In this document: positions 41,731 through 50,244 of the stretch, one piece after another | Position numbering within the stretch: the first letter of the stretch is position 1 | How the letters are laid out: each line of letters opens with the position of its first letter | DNA from: Fusobacterium naviforme | GTDB lineage: Bacteria > Bacillota > Clostridia > Lachnospirales > Lachnospiraceae | Length of the DNA: 64,000 nucleotides | Assembly (NCBI GenBank): GCA_003014445.1 | Contig: PYGH01000001.1 | Span: 434,001-498,000 of the forward strand | Reading direction: 5' to 3' | Translations under genes and position numbers: made by a program | Notes under the pieces: model-generated | Databases searched by the model: none | Told to the model about the DNA's origin: nothing | Seen by the model: only the letters and a program-made list of their open reading frames with translations

Positions 41731-42519
41731 ATGAAGGTTGTGATTCTTGCAGGCGGCTTCGGAACCAGAATTACGGAAGAGAGCTACTTAAAGCCCAAGC
41801 CAATGATAGAGATCGGCGAGCAGCCCATACTCTGGCACATCATGAAATATTATTCCGCGTTTGGCTTTCACGATTTCATCATTTGCCTCGGCTATAAGCA
41901 GTATGTGGTGAAGGAATATTTTGCGGACTATTTTCTGCACACCTCGGATGTCACCTTCGATCTCGCCAATAATCAGATGGAGGTACACAGAAAGCACGCA
42001 GAGCCCTGGCGGGTCACGCTGGTGGATACCGGCCTGAACACGATGACAGGCGGAAGAGTGCGGAGGATACGGGAATATATCGGCGATGAGCCCTTTATGC
42101 TGACTTACGGAGACGGGGTTGCTAATGTGGATCTGCATGCACTGCTGCGCTTCCACGAAAGTCATGATAAGACGGCCACCATTACGATGGTAAATATCGG
42201 GCAGGCGAAGGGCGTGCTGGATGTCAATGGAGACGGACAGATCCGCTCCTTCCGGGAGAAGGACGACAGCGACGGTGCGATGATCAACGGCGGATTCATG
42301 GTGTTTCACCCCGGAATCTTTGATTATCTTGAGGGAGATGGCACCGTGCTGGAGCAGGAGCCCTTCCGCCGTCTCTCTGCGGACGGGGAGATGATGGGCT
42401 ACTATCACCGCGGCTTCTGGCAGTGCATGGATACGCAGCGGGAGAAGAAGAAGCTGGAGGAGCTGTGGCAGAGCGGCAGAGCTCCGTGGAAAATCTGGAA
42501 AGAGGATGTCAATGCTTGA
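41731..42519 (+). CDS. rfbF: Glucose-1-phosphate cytidylyltransferase
   Basis: 262 residues, the family length. Makes CDP-glucose from CTP and glucose-1-phosphate, the first step to CDP-linked 3,6-dideoxyhexoses. Nucleotidyltransferase signature VVILAGGFGTRITEESYLKPKPMIEIGEQPILWHIMKYY, with further family segments MLTYGDGVANVDL and INGGFMVFHPGIFDYL and GYYHRGFWQCMDT. First gene of the operon; the stop overlaps the next start. Confidence 0.93.
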   Translation: MKVVILAGGFGTRITEESYLKPKPMIEIGEQPILWHIMKYYSAFGFHDFIICLGYKQYVVKEYFADYFLHTSDVTFDLANNQMEVHRKHAEPWRVTLVDTGLNTMTGGRVRRIREYIGDEPFMLTYGDGVANVDLHALLRFHESHDKTATITMVNIGQAKGVLDVNGDGQIRSFREKDDSDGAMINGGFMVFHPGIFDYLEGDGTVLEQEPFRRLSADGEMMGYYHRGFWQCMDTQREKKKLEELWQSGRAPWKIWKEDVNA

Positions 42520-43558
42520 TTTCTGGAAAAACAAGAGGATTCTGGTGACCGGACACAGCGGCTTCAAGGGAGCCTGGCTATCCGAGCTCTTATTGCTTGC
42601 AGGAGCAGAGCTCACAGGCTACGCGCTTCAGCCGCCGACGGAGCCCTCGCTCTTTTCTTTGCTGAAGCTCCCGGAACGGATGCGCTCTGTGGAGGGGGAT
42701 ATCCGTGACCTTCAACACATGCAGCAGGTCTTCAGGGAAGTACAGCCGGAGTTTGTGCTGCATATGGCGGCCCAGCCCATCGTCCGGACGTCCTATGAAC
42801 AGCCGGTGTATACCTATGAGACCAATGTGATGGGGACTGTGAACATCTGCGAGTGTGTGCGGCAGAGCGACAGCGTGCGCTCCTTTCTGAACGTGACGAC
42901 AGACAAGGTCTATGAGAACAGCGAGCTGGGGAAGGGCTTTGTGGAGACAGATTTTCTGGACGGCTACGATCCTTATTCCAATTCCAAGTCCTGCTCGGAG
43001 CTTGTGACACACAGCTACGCAAAGTCCTTTCTGAACGCGAGGGAGGTGGCTGTGAGTACGGCGAGAGCGGGAAATGTGATCGGAGGCGGAGATTTTGCGA
43101 GAGACCGCATCATTCCCGACTGCGTGCGCGCGGCGGAGCTGGGAGAGGCAGTGGTGCTGCGGAATCCCGATTCTATACGCCCATTCCAGCATGTGCTGGA
43201 GCCCCTGTCCGTATATCTCATGATACTGGAGCGGCAGTATCAGAATCCGGCGCTCGCGGGCGCATACAATGTGGGACCGGATCTCGAGGACTGCGTGAGG
43301 ACCGGGGAGCTGACCCGGCTCTTTGCCGCGCACTGGGGCGAGGGCTTTTGCTGGGAGGTACGGCCGGACGGCGGCCCCCATGAGGCGGGATTTCTCAAGC
43401 TGGACTGCGGAAAGCTGAAGCGGACCTTCGGCTGGGAGGCGCGCTGGCACATCGACAGAGCCATTCAGGAGACGGTTCGCTGGTCGAAGGCCTGGCTCTT
43501 AGCTGCGGATATCAGAGAGGTCACGGATCAGCAGATTGTCAGCTTTTTTCTCGGATGA
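42506..43558 (+). CDS. rfbG: CDP-glucose 4,6-dehydratase
   Basis: 350 residues; start ATG at 42506 or 42512, both overlapping rfbF. Short-chain dehydrogenase fold: NAD loop VTGHSGFKGAWLSELL, the TTDKVYEN segment, and catalytic YxxxK in YDPYSNSKSCSE-type context (family variant Y-S-N-S-K). Converts CDP-glucose to CDP-4-keto-6-deoxyglucose, the substrate of the next enzyme. Confidence 0.92.
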   Translation: MSMLDFWKNKRILVTGHSGFKGAWLSELLLLAGAELTGYALQPPTEPSLFSLLKLPERMRSVEGDIRDLQHMQQVFREVQPEFVLHMAAQPIVRTSYEQPVYTYETNVMGTVNICECVRQSDSVRSFLNVTTDKVYENSELGKGFVETDFLDGYDPYSNSKSCSELVTHSYAKSFLNAREVAVSTARAGNVIGGGDFARDRIIPDCVRAAELGEAVVLRNPDSIRPFQHVLEPLSVYLMILERQYQNPALAGAYNVGPDLEDCVRTGELTRLFAAHWGEGFCWEVRPDGGPHEAGFLKLDCGKLKRTFGWEARWHIDRAIQETVRWSKAWLLAADIREVTDQQIVSFFLG

Positions 43559-43651
43559 TTTTGCGGGACGGCAGCATTATCCGCGTAAAGACCTTTACAT
43601 AACGAGGGCAGTGTGGCTGTCCTCACAGAAAAAGAAAACAGAGGATGAGGA

Positions 43652-44992
43652 ATGTTTGAACACAGCACGGAGACAGAGGCCAGAGAGGAGATTCTCGCTG
43701 CGGTGCAGGCCTACTGCGAGCGCTTTCATAATAAGAAAAAAGAATTTCGGCCCGGAGACCGCATTTCCTATGCGTCGCGCGTCTATGACTACAGGGAGAT
43801 GGTGAATCTGGTGGACAGCGCGCTGGAATTCTGGCTGACCAGCGGACGTTACACGGATGAATTTGAAAAAAAGCTGGGGGAGTATCTCGGCGTCCCCTTT
43901 GTGTCACTGGTGAATTCCGGCTCCAGCGCAAATCTCTGCGCCTTTATGGCACTGACCTCGCCGCTCCTTCGGGAGAGACAGGTGAAGCCGGGAGATGAGG
44001 TGATCACGGTGGCCTGCGGCTTTCCGACGACGGTTACGCCCATAATCCAGTACGGCGCGGTTCCCGTCTTTGTGGATGTCACGATACCGCAGTACAATAT
44101 AGACACAGCGATGCTTGAAGCGGCGCTCTCTACGAAGACAAAGGCGGTGATGCTCGCGCACACGCTGGGCAATCCCTTTGATCTCGCGACAGTGAAGTCC
44201 TTCTGCGATAAGCACGGGCTCTGGCTCATCGAGGACAATTGCGATGCGCTGGGCAGCCGGTATACCATGAGCGGGGAGACGTATTTCACAGGAACAGTGG
44301 GAGATATCGGGACCTCCAGCTTTTACCCGCCGCATCACATGACGATGGGAGAGGGCGGAGCGGTCTATACGAAGAACCCGCTGCTGCACCGGATCATCCG
44401 CTCCATGCGCGACTGGGGCCGCGACTGCCGCTGCCCCTCCGGCGTGGACAATCTCTGTCAGCATCGCTTTGACGGGCAGTACGGGGAGCTGCCGCGCGGC
44501 TACGATCACAAGTATGTGTATTCACACTTTGGCTACAACCTCAAGGCGACAGATCTGCAGGCGAGCATCGGCTGTGCACAGCTTCTGAAATTTCCGGGCT
44601 TTGCCCGGAGGCGCAGGGAGAACTTTGTGCGGCTTAAGGCGGGACTTGCCGGAACGGAGGGGCGGCTCATTCTTCCAGAGGCCTGCCCGAATTCCGATCC
44701 GAGCTGGTTTGGCTTTCTGATAAGCTGTGAGGCGGGGATTGACAGGGCCAAGCTTGTGCGTCACATTGAGGCGCGGGGCGTGCAGACGCGCATGCTCTTC
44801 GCCGGAAATCTGACAAAGCACCCCTGCTTTGACGAGATGCGGAGAAGCGGCGAGGGCTACCGTGTTGTGGGGGAGCTTCCGGTCACAAACCGCATCATGC
44901 GGGATACCTTCTGGGTCGGGGTCTATCCCGGCATGACCGACGAGATGATCGACTACATGGCACAGACAATACGCGAGGGACTCCTGCTGTGA
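43652..44992 (+). CDS. rfbH: CDP-4-dehydro-6-deoxyglucose 3-dehydrase (E1)
   Basis: 446 residues. PMP-dependent, [2Fe-2S] enzyme for C3 deoxygenation. The usual PLP lysine is replaced by histidine in SSFYPPHHMTMGEGGAV (near residue 227), the hallmark of this enzyme, and the cluster cysteines are in CRCPSGVDNLC. The electron-supplying E3 reductase (RfbI/AscD) is not in the window. Product would lead to a 3,6-dideoxyhexose such as paratose, abequose or tyvelose; the final epimerase or reductase is also missing here. Confidence 0.92.
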   Translation: MFEHSTETEAREEILAAVQAYCERFHNKKKEFRPGDRISYASRVYDYREMVNLVDSALEFWLTSGRYTDEFEKKLGEYLGVPFVSLVNSGSSANLCAFMALTSPLLRERQVKPGDEVITVACGFPTTVTPIIQYGAVPVFVDVTIPQYNIDTAMLEAALSTKTKAVMLAHTLGNPFDLATVKSFCDKHGLWLIEDNCDALGSRYTMSGETYFTGTVGDIGTSSFYPPHHMTMGEGGAVYTKNPLLHRIIRSMRDWGRDCRCPSGVDNLCQHRFDGQYGELPRGYDHKYVYSHFGYNLKATDLQASIGCAQLLKFPGFARRRRENFVRLKAGLAGTEGRLILPEACPNSDPSWFGFLISCEAGIDRAKLVRHIEARGVQTRMLFAGNLTKHPCFDEMRRSGEGYRVVGELPVTNRIMRDTFWVGVYPGMTDEMIDYMAQTIREGLLL

Positions 44993-45345
44993 GAGAACAG
45001 GGAAAACTGTGGCTTTCTCTGCATATCCTGATCCTTGTCTTCAGTCTGTCCTCCGTGTGCAGCAAGCTCGCCGCACGGCAGGAGATCTTTACGGCGCTGT
45101 GGTTCCTGTTCTACGGGATGGTGCTCGTGATACTCGCCGTCTACGCGATATTCTGGCAGCAGATCATCAAGCGCATGCCGCTCTCCACGGCCTATGCAAA
45201 TAAGGCCGCGACGGTGATCTGGGGACAGCTCTGGGGATTGCTGCTGTTCCGTGAGCGCATCACAGCAGGAAAGCTTGCGGGTGCGGTGCTCATTGTGCTG
45301 GGCATCGTGCTGTATGCGCGCGCATCGAGAGAGGAGGCGGCATGA
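44989..45345 (+). CDS. SMR/EamA-type small membrane transporter, subunit 1
   Basis: 118 residues, GTG start overlapping rfbH. Four membrane helices in the small multidrug resistance layout, with LSTAYANKAATVIWGQLWGLLLFRERITAGKLAGAVLIVLGI typical of the family. It overlaps a second SMR gene of similar size. Such pairs (compare ArnE/ArnF) flip lipid-linked sugars across the membrane, which fits a surface-glycan operon better than drug export. Confidence 0.78.
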   Translation: MREQGKLWLSLHILILVFSLSSVCSKLAARQEIFTALWFLFYGMVLVILAVYAIFWQQIIKRMPLSTAYANKAATVIWGQLWGLLLFRERITAGKLAGAVLIVLGIVLYARASREEAA

Positions 45346-45692
45346 GCAGACGAACGGCTTACATACTCCTCTTTCTGCTTGCAGTCTTTGTCGCGGCGCT
45401 CTCTCAGCTTCTTTTAAAGAAGGCGGCGCTGCGTCAGTACAGGACGCCGTGGCAGGAGTATCTGAATCCGCTGGTGATCGTGGCCTATGGCTGTTTCTTT
45501 CTCGCGACGGCGGTGGATGTGATCGCTTACCGGGAAGTACCGTTGAGTCTTGGGCCCATCCTTGAGGCGACAAGCTATATCTATGTCACAATCTTTGGCG
45601 CTCTGTGCTTTCATGAAAAAATCACGGCGAATAAGCTCAGGGCGCTCTTTTTGATTCTGCTGGGAATCGCAGTATTTGCGGTGTTTGGATGA
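45342..45692 (+). CDS. SMR/EamA-type small membrane transporter, subunit 2
   Basis: 116 residues, four helices, ATGA overlap with subunit 1. Family segments are LSQLLLKKAALRQY and FFLATAVDVIAYREVPLSLGPILEATSYIYVTIFGALCFHEKITANKLRALFLILLGI. Likely forms a heterodimer with the previous protein and moves a lipid-linked sugar donor for wall glycan assembly (inference from context). Confidence 0.78.
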   Translation: MSRRTAYILLFLLAVFVAALSQLLLKKAALRQYRTPWQEYLNPLVIVAYGCFFLATAVDVIAYREVPLSLGPILEATSYIYVTIFGALCFHEKITANKLRALFLILLGIAVFAVFG

Positions 45693-45706
45693 GAGAGGAG
45701 AGGGTT

Positions 45707-46804
45707 ATGAGTCAGCACTATGATTATCTTCTGGTCGGCGCGGGGCTCTACAACGCGGTCTTTGCGCACTATGCAGGGAAGCAGGGCAGAAGCTGCCTTG
45801 TCATTGAGCGGCGGAATCACATCGGCGGCAATATCTACTGTGAGGATGTGGAGGGAATACACGTTCACAAGTACGGCGCGCACATCTTCCACACCTCGAA
45901 CAGAAAGGTCTGGGACTTTGTAAATTCCTTTGTGGAATTCAACCGCTTTACAAATGCGCCGGTCGCGAATTTCAGGGGGGAGATGTATAACCTTCCCTTC
46001 AACATGAATACCTTCGCGCGGATGTGGAATATACGGACGCCGGAGGAGGCCCGGGAGATCATCGAGCGGCAGCGGGCGGTGATTCAGGGCGAGCCGCGGA
46101 ATCTGGAGGAGCAGGCGATCAGCCTTGTGGGAACGGATATCTATACGAAGCTCATCAAGGGCTACACAGAGAAGCAGTGGGGCAGAGACTGCAGGGAGCT
46201 TCCGGCCTTTATTATCCGGCGCCTTCCCGTGCGCTTCACCTACGACAACAATTACTTCAACGACCGCTATCAGGGAATTCCGGAGGGCGGCTACAATGTG
46301 CTGATCGAGGCGCTGTTTGACGGCTGCGACATAGAGCTCGGTGTGGATTATCTGGAGCAGAGAGAGAAGTACGATGCAATGGCAGATCAGGTGATCTATA
46401 CAGGACCGATTGACGCGTACTTTGATTACCGCCTCGGAAAGCTTGCCTACCGCTCCCTGCGCTTTGAGACAGAGCTTCTGGATCAGGAGAACTGGCAGGG
46501 AAATGCTGTCGTGAACTACACGGAGCGCGAGGTGCCGTGGACCCGCATCATCGAGCACAAGCACTTTGAGTTCGGAACGCAGGAGAAAACTGTGATCACG
46601 CGGGAGTATCCGGAGGACTGGAAACCGGGCATGGAGCCCTACTATCCGGTAAATGATGAGAAGAATCAGGCACTCTATGCGGCTTACCGCGCACTGGGAG
46701 AAAAAGAGCACGTCGTATTCGGCGGGAGACTCGGGGAATATCGCTACTACGATATGGACAAGGTGATCGAGAGTGCCATGAGGAAGGCGGAGGAGCTCCT
46801 ATGA
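45707..46804 (+). CDS. glf: UDP-galactopyranose mutase
   Basis: 365 residues from the ATG at 45707 after GAGGAGAGGG; an earlier ATG at 45689 lacks spacing. Flavoenzyme that converts UDP-galactopyranose to UDP-galactofuranose. FAD loop YDYLLVGAGLYNAVFAHYA, NHIGGNIYCE, HKYGAHIFHTS, and family C-terminal GRLGEYRYYDMDKVI. Indicates galactofuranose in the surface glycan. Overlaps the following kinase. Confidence 0.95.
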   Translation: MSQHYDYLLVGAGLYNAVFAHYAGKQGRSCLVIERRNHIGGNIYCEDVEGIHVHKYGAHIFHTSNRKVWDFVNSFVEFNRFTNAPVANFRGEMYNLPFNMNTFARMWNIRTPEEAREIIERQRAVIQGEPRNLEEQAISLVGTDIYTKLIKGYTEKQWGRDCRELPAFIIRRLPVRFTYDNNYFNDRYQGIPEGGYNVLIEALFDGCDIELGVDYLEQREKYDAMADQVIYTGPIDAYFDYRLGKLAYRSLRFETELLDQENWQGNAVVNYTEREVPWTRIIEHKHFEFGTQEKTVITREYPEDWKPGMEPYYPVNDEKNQALYAAYRALGEKEHVVFGGRLGEYRYYDMDKVIESAMRKAEELL

Positions 46805-47793
46805 TTATTACGCGAACACCGTTTCGGATGTCTTTTTTCGGCGGCGGGACAGATCTGCCGTCTTTCTATCGGGAGCACGGCGGCGCGGTGCTCTCCACAA
46901 GCTTTGATAAGTACTGCTATGTGAATGTCCGGCATCTGCCGCCCTTTTTTGACTACAGCTCAGAGCTCTCTTACTCAAAGATTGAGAGAGTGCGCACCGT
47001 GGATGAGATACAGCATCCGGCAGTGCGCGAGGCGATGAAATACCTCGATATGCGGGAGATACGCCTGACCTATGAGGCCGATCTTCCGGCGCGCTCCGGG
47101 CTTGGAACCAGCTCCTCCTTTGCCGTCGGAATGCTGAATGCCTTCTACGCGCTGAAGGGAAAATATGCGGACAAGAAGAAGCTGGCGGACGATGCCATCC
47201 ATCTGGAGCGCGTGCTCTGCAATGAGGCGGGTGGTCTGCAGGATCAGATCGCGGCTTCCTTCGGCGGTCTGAACCTGATTCGTTTCCACTCCGAGGGCTA
47301 CACCGTGAGCCCCGTCATCATAGCACCGGAGCGAAAGAAGCAGCTGAACGACAGCCTGATGCTCTTCTTCACCGGCTTCTCCCGCTTCTCTGCGGATATT
47401 CAGACAGAGACCGGGCGGGCCATTCGGGACAAGACAGCGGAGCTGAAGGAGATGCTCTCTCTGGTGGATGAGGCGGAGCGCGTGCTGACCTCAAAGACAG
47501 AGCTCTCGGAATTTGGACGCATGCTGGATCACAGCTGGAGGCTGAAGCGGGGCATCAGCGCGAAGATTTCCACAGATTCCATTGACGCCCTCTACGATAA
47601 GGCGATGAAGGCGGGGGCGCTCGGCGGAAAGCTGCTCGGTGCGGGCGGCGGCGGTTTTCTTCTCTTTTTTGTGGAGCCGGAGCGGCGGGCGGCGGTGCGT
47701 GAGGCGCTCTCAGATCTTCTCTATGTGCCCTTCAGCTTTGAAAATGCCGGAACAAGAGTTATTTTTTATGAGGCGGAGAGCTACGAGCTGTGA
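46801..47793 (+). CDS. hddA: GHMP kinase, D-glycero-alpha-D-manno-heptose 7-phosphate kinase type
   Basis: 330 residues. GHMP signature in RSGLGTSSSFAVGMLNA, N-terminal TRTPFRMSFFGGGTDLPSFY, and C-terminal GGKLLGAGGGGFLLFF. Closest remembered family is HddA of the GDP-D-glycero-D-manno-heptose pathway; a fucokinase-like activity is the alternative. No gmhA, gmhB or hddC accompany it, so the heptose reading is uncertain. Last intact gene of the sugar operon. Confidence 0.75.
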   Translation: MIITRTPFRMSFFGGGTDLPSFYREHGGAVLSTSFDKYCYVNVRHLPPFFDYSSELSYSKIERVRTVDEIQHPAVREAMKYLDMREIRLTYEADLPARSGLGTSSSFAVGMLNAFYALKGKYADKKKLADDAIHLERVLCNEAGGLQDQIAASFGGLNLIRFHSEGYTVSPVIIAPERKKQLNDSLMLFFTGFSRFSADIQTETGRAIRDKTAELKEMLSLVDEAERVLTSKTELSEFGRMLDHSWRLKRGISAKISTDSIDALYDKAMKAGALGGKLLGAGGGGFLLFFVEPERRAAVREALSDLLYVPFSFENAGTRVIFYEAESYEL

Positions 47794-48348
47794 GAATGCT
47801 CTGAGCACATACTCTCAGACGCCATGAATGAGGCGGTCATGCGGACGGTCATTCAGAATATGCGGAGGATGAAAGCCGATCCGCAGGATATCACCGCGCG
47901 GGGAGAGCTCGCATGGGCCTCCTCTGTCGCAGAGCTGGGAATACTGAAGCTCGGGAGGCGCACAGATTTTCAGAATCATATGATAGAGCATCAGCTGGGA
48001 GCCTATACCAACTGTGGTCACGGAGCGGGGCTGGCGGTGCTGCATCCCGTGGTATACCGCCACATCTGTAAGGAGGCTCCGCGGCAGTTTGCCCGTTTTG
48101 CGAGAGAACTGTTCGGTATAGGCACAGAAGCTGCGGGAGAGGACGGAGAGAAACGTGCCGCAGAAAAAGGTGTGGAGGCACTCGCGGACTTCATACGGGA
48201 GATGGGACTCCCGACGAGTTTCCGTGCACTGGGCATCAAGGACAGCACAAAGTTCCGGGAGATCGCAGAGAGTGTCAGGCTCATGCCGGGCTGCGTGCAT
48301 CATTTTTCGGCGGAGGAGATATACCGGATACTTTTGGCATGTATGTGA
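47794..48348 (+). pseudogene. Iron-containing alcohol dehydrogenase, C-terminal fragment
   Basis: Reading starts at 47824, but homology is already visible before it (SEHILSDAMNEAVMRTVIQN), so this is a gene without its first 200 or so residues. The remaining 174 residues match the helical metal-binding half of Fe-dependent alcohol dehydrogenases (butanol dehydrogenase group): ELAWASSVAELGIL, HMIEHQLGAYTNCGHGAGLAVLHP with iron-ligand histidines. The NAD-binding half with GGGS is absent. No ribosome binding site is seen. It abuts hddA, which suggests a deletion or recombination at this junction. Confidence 0.8.
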
Positions 48349-48356
48349 AAAAGTGC

Positions 48357-48385
48357 TTGCCATTCCTGCAAATGTATGATATAAA
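48357..48385 (+). promoter_or_regulatory. Promoter of the tRNA cluster
   Basis: TTGCCA (48357-48362), a 17-bp spacer and TATAAA (48380-48385) stand 31 bp before the first tRNA. Confidence 0.75.
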
Positions 48386-48416
48386 ATTAAAGCACGTGCA
48401 AGAGAGCACGCGAAAC

Positions 48417-48487
48417 GCAGGTGTGGTTCAATGGTAGAACACCAGCCTTCCAAGCTGGATACGTGGGTTCGATTCCCATCACCTGCT
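48417..48487 (+). tRNA. tRNA-Gly (TCC)
   Basis: Cloverleaf with acceptor GCAGGTG/CACCTGC, anticodon stem CCAGC/GCTGG around loop CTTCCAA, and T-arm GGTTCGATTCC. CCA is not encoded. Confidence 0.95.
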
Positions 48488-48510
48488 CTTGTCTTTTCTA
48501 AAAAGACAGT

Positions 48511-48584
<74 letters not shown>

Positions 48585-48654
48585 CGCGGAGCAGATGCGC
48601 GATCACCGGGATTTTCAATCACCGATGCACGTTGTTCCAAACAATCCGTAATAT

Positions 48655-48729
48655 GGTGGGTATGGCGCAGTTGGTTAGCGCGCCAGATTGTGGATCTGGA
48701 GATCCAGGGTTCGAGCCCCTGTACCCACC
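48655..48729 (+). tRNA. tRNA-His (GTG)
   Basis: Acceptor GTGGGTA/TACCCAC with the extra G-1 opposite C73, anticodon stem CCAGA/TCTGG around TTGTGGA. CCA is not encoded. Confidence 0.95.
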
Positions 48730-48739
48730 CGAAGAAATT

Positions 48740-48778
48740 AGGCTGTCGCATGAAGTAAATTTATGCGACAGCCTTTTT
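48740..48778 (+). terminator. Terminator of the tRNA cluster
   Basis: A perfect 12-bp stem (48740-48751 with 48763-48774) is followed by TTTT. From here to 48895 no gene is seen; only a 14-bp direct repeat (48795-48808 and 48844-48857) stands out. Confidence 0.9.
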
Positions 48779-48894
48779 ACCATGTAGAAATCCAGGCTTA
48801 TAGGACAATCCAGCCGCTCGACCGGATTTCTTTTATAAAACGGGGCTTATAGGACAAAACGAAAGCCCGATCTCCGAAAAGACCACCGAGATAC

Positions 48895-50058
48895 TTATTT
48901 AACTTCTCCGAGTAAGTGCCCATCTCCGGATGGCTGCCCCAGCGGCACGGATGTATCGCTGGGCCAATAGGTGTCGCTCGGATCAAAGCTCATCACCACT
49001 TCCCTGTCATAGTATGCAGAGAGCTCCTGTGATCCCCAGATGCGAATTATACGAACGGTATGGGGCGAGAGCCTGTCATCGTAGGTCCTGAAAGCGATTT
49101 CCCTCGGCTCCGTCAGCTCAAAGATCAGCATTTTCTCATCTGGATCGGAGTATCCCGGGTTTGGATCTCTTTTATTCTGAAGCTCCAGAACCTGAGCATA
49201 TGTCATCTCTCTCAATCTTCCCCTCAATACGACTAATCCACTGTTTTCGGCGTCCCGGATCTTTTGCTGGATCTCTTCTTCTGGATGCGCGGAGCTGTCC
49301 TCAGTATTTTCCTGAACTGTTTTTTCTCCCGGGGTGTACTGCTCCAGACCGCTTTTGTCACTGGTCGAATGCCAGATGATATCCGCCGCTTCTGATACAG
49401 CCGGTGTATCTCCGAAATTCCCCTCCCACTCTATACTTTTTGAGACCGCATGGTTCGAAATACTGTAAAAATAATGTATGGTTTCCCCTGTTCCCCGTGA
49501 AAACGATACGCTTGAGAGACCGCTTCCGTCCGTCTTGACCATCAATCCTCCCAGCACAGCCGCACCATTCACCATCGTGCCCTGAGGCAGTTCACCGCTT
49601 ATCTGAACCGCGTGCCCTGTCTGCGGATCGAAATCGAAGGCTACCAGGACTCCGGTTCCCTCCTGTTGCAGAATAAGCTGTGGGATATCCGGCTGTTCGC
49701 TGCTGATATTCAGTACTGCATAATAGTAAGCGCCTGTTGCCCAGTCCGCCAAAGAATCATCGTAGGCGTAGTCTGCCGCATGTTCGATGACCGATGCATA
49801 TTCCTGCAAGGCGTGCTCCGCAGGAGAAATGTCCGCTTCGGCTGAGGAAGAGGCTTCGTTCTCCAATGCCGCGGATAACTCTGCCGGGCTGCTTCCCTGA
49901 GAAGTGATCATAGCGGCTGTTTCATTCTCCGCCGAATGTTCACTTGCCTGCTCACGGCCTCTTGGTAACGTGGCCGATGCACATGCTGTGGCGCTTACGG
50001 CTATAGCTGCAGAAATAGCCAGTACCAATTTACCATAATAACGACTGCGTTTTTTCAT
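48895..50058 (-). CDS. Lipoprotein of unknown function
   Basis: 387 residues from the ATG with AGGAG upstream; a longer frame starts 28 codons earlier without a good site. Signal MKKRSRYYGKLVLAISAAIA and lipobox TACA. The mature part begins with an Ala/Ser/Glu-rich linker, then a globular region with YYYAVLNISSEQPDIPQLILQ, GETIHYFYSISNHAVSKSIEWEG, and a C-terminal segment about formatted values (RLREMTYAQVLELQNKRDPNPGYSDPDEKMLIFEL). No family recognised. Stands alone, divergent from the YfcC carrier. Confidence 0.7.
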   Translation of the reverse strand: MKKRSRYYGKLVLAISAAIAVSATACASATLPRGREQASEHSAENETAAMITSQGSSPAELSAALENEASSSAEADISPAEHALQEYASVIEHAADYAYDDSLADWATGAYYYAVLNISSEQPDIPQLILQQEGTGVLVAFDFDPQTGHAVQISGELPQGTMVNGAAVLGGLMVKTDGSGLSSVSFSRGTGETIHYFYSISNHAVSKSIEWEGNFGDTPAVSEAADIIWHSTSDKSGLEQYTPGEKTVQENTEDSSAHPEEEIQQKIRDAENSGLVVLRGRLREMTYAQVLELQNKRDPNPGYSDPDEKMLIFELTEPREIAFRTYDDRLSPHTVRIIRIWGSQELSAYYDREVVMSFDPSDTYWPSDTSVPLGQPSGDGHLLGEVK

Positions 50059-50205
50059 CGGACTTGCTCCTCCCGCATGATTTACTATCGTTTCAATCGC
50101 TCTCAATCCCCCATACATACGCCAGAGCGGGATAATAGTCAAGCCTGCCTATAGTAAAAGCAAATGTATCGTTAAGTTTTATAAAATTCACATGGAAATC
50201 TCTGC

Positions 50206-50226
50206 ATGTTATAGTTAAAATAACAT
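50206..50226. promoter_or_regulatory. Palindrome upstream of the YfcC carrier
   Basis: ATGTTAT-7 nt-ATAACAT, a LysR-style interrupted dyad, lies 18 bp before the start of the carrier gene. The LysR regulator at 52953, third gene of this group, is a candidate binder. Confidence 0.45.
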
Positions 50227-50244
50227 TTTTTACAGGGGGTAGCC

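Noticed and set aside
44989-45692. Multidrug efflux pair
   Set aside because: The SMR fold fits, but overlap with sugar-nucleotide genes on both sides favours a lipid-linked sugar flippase.
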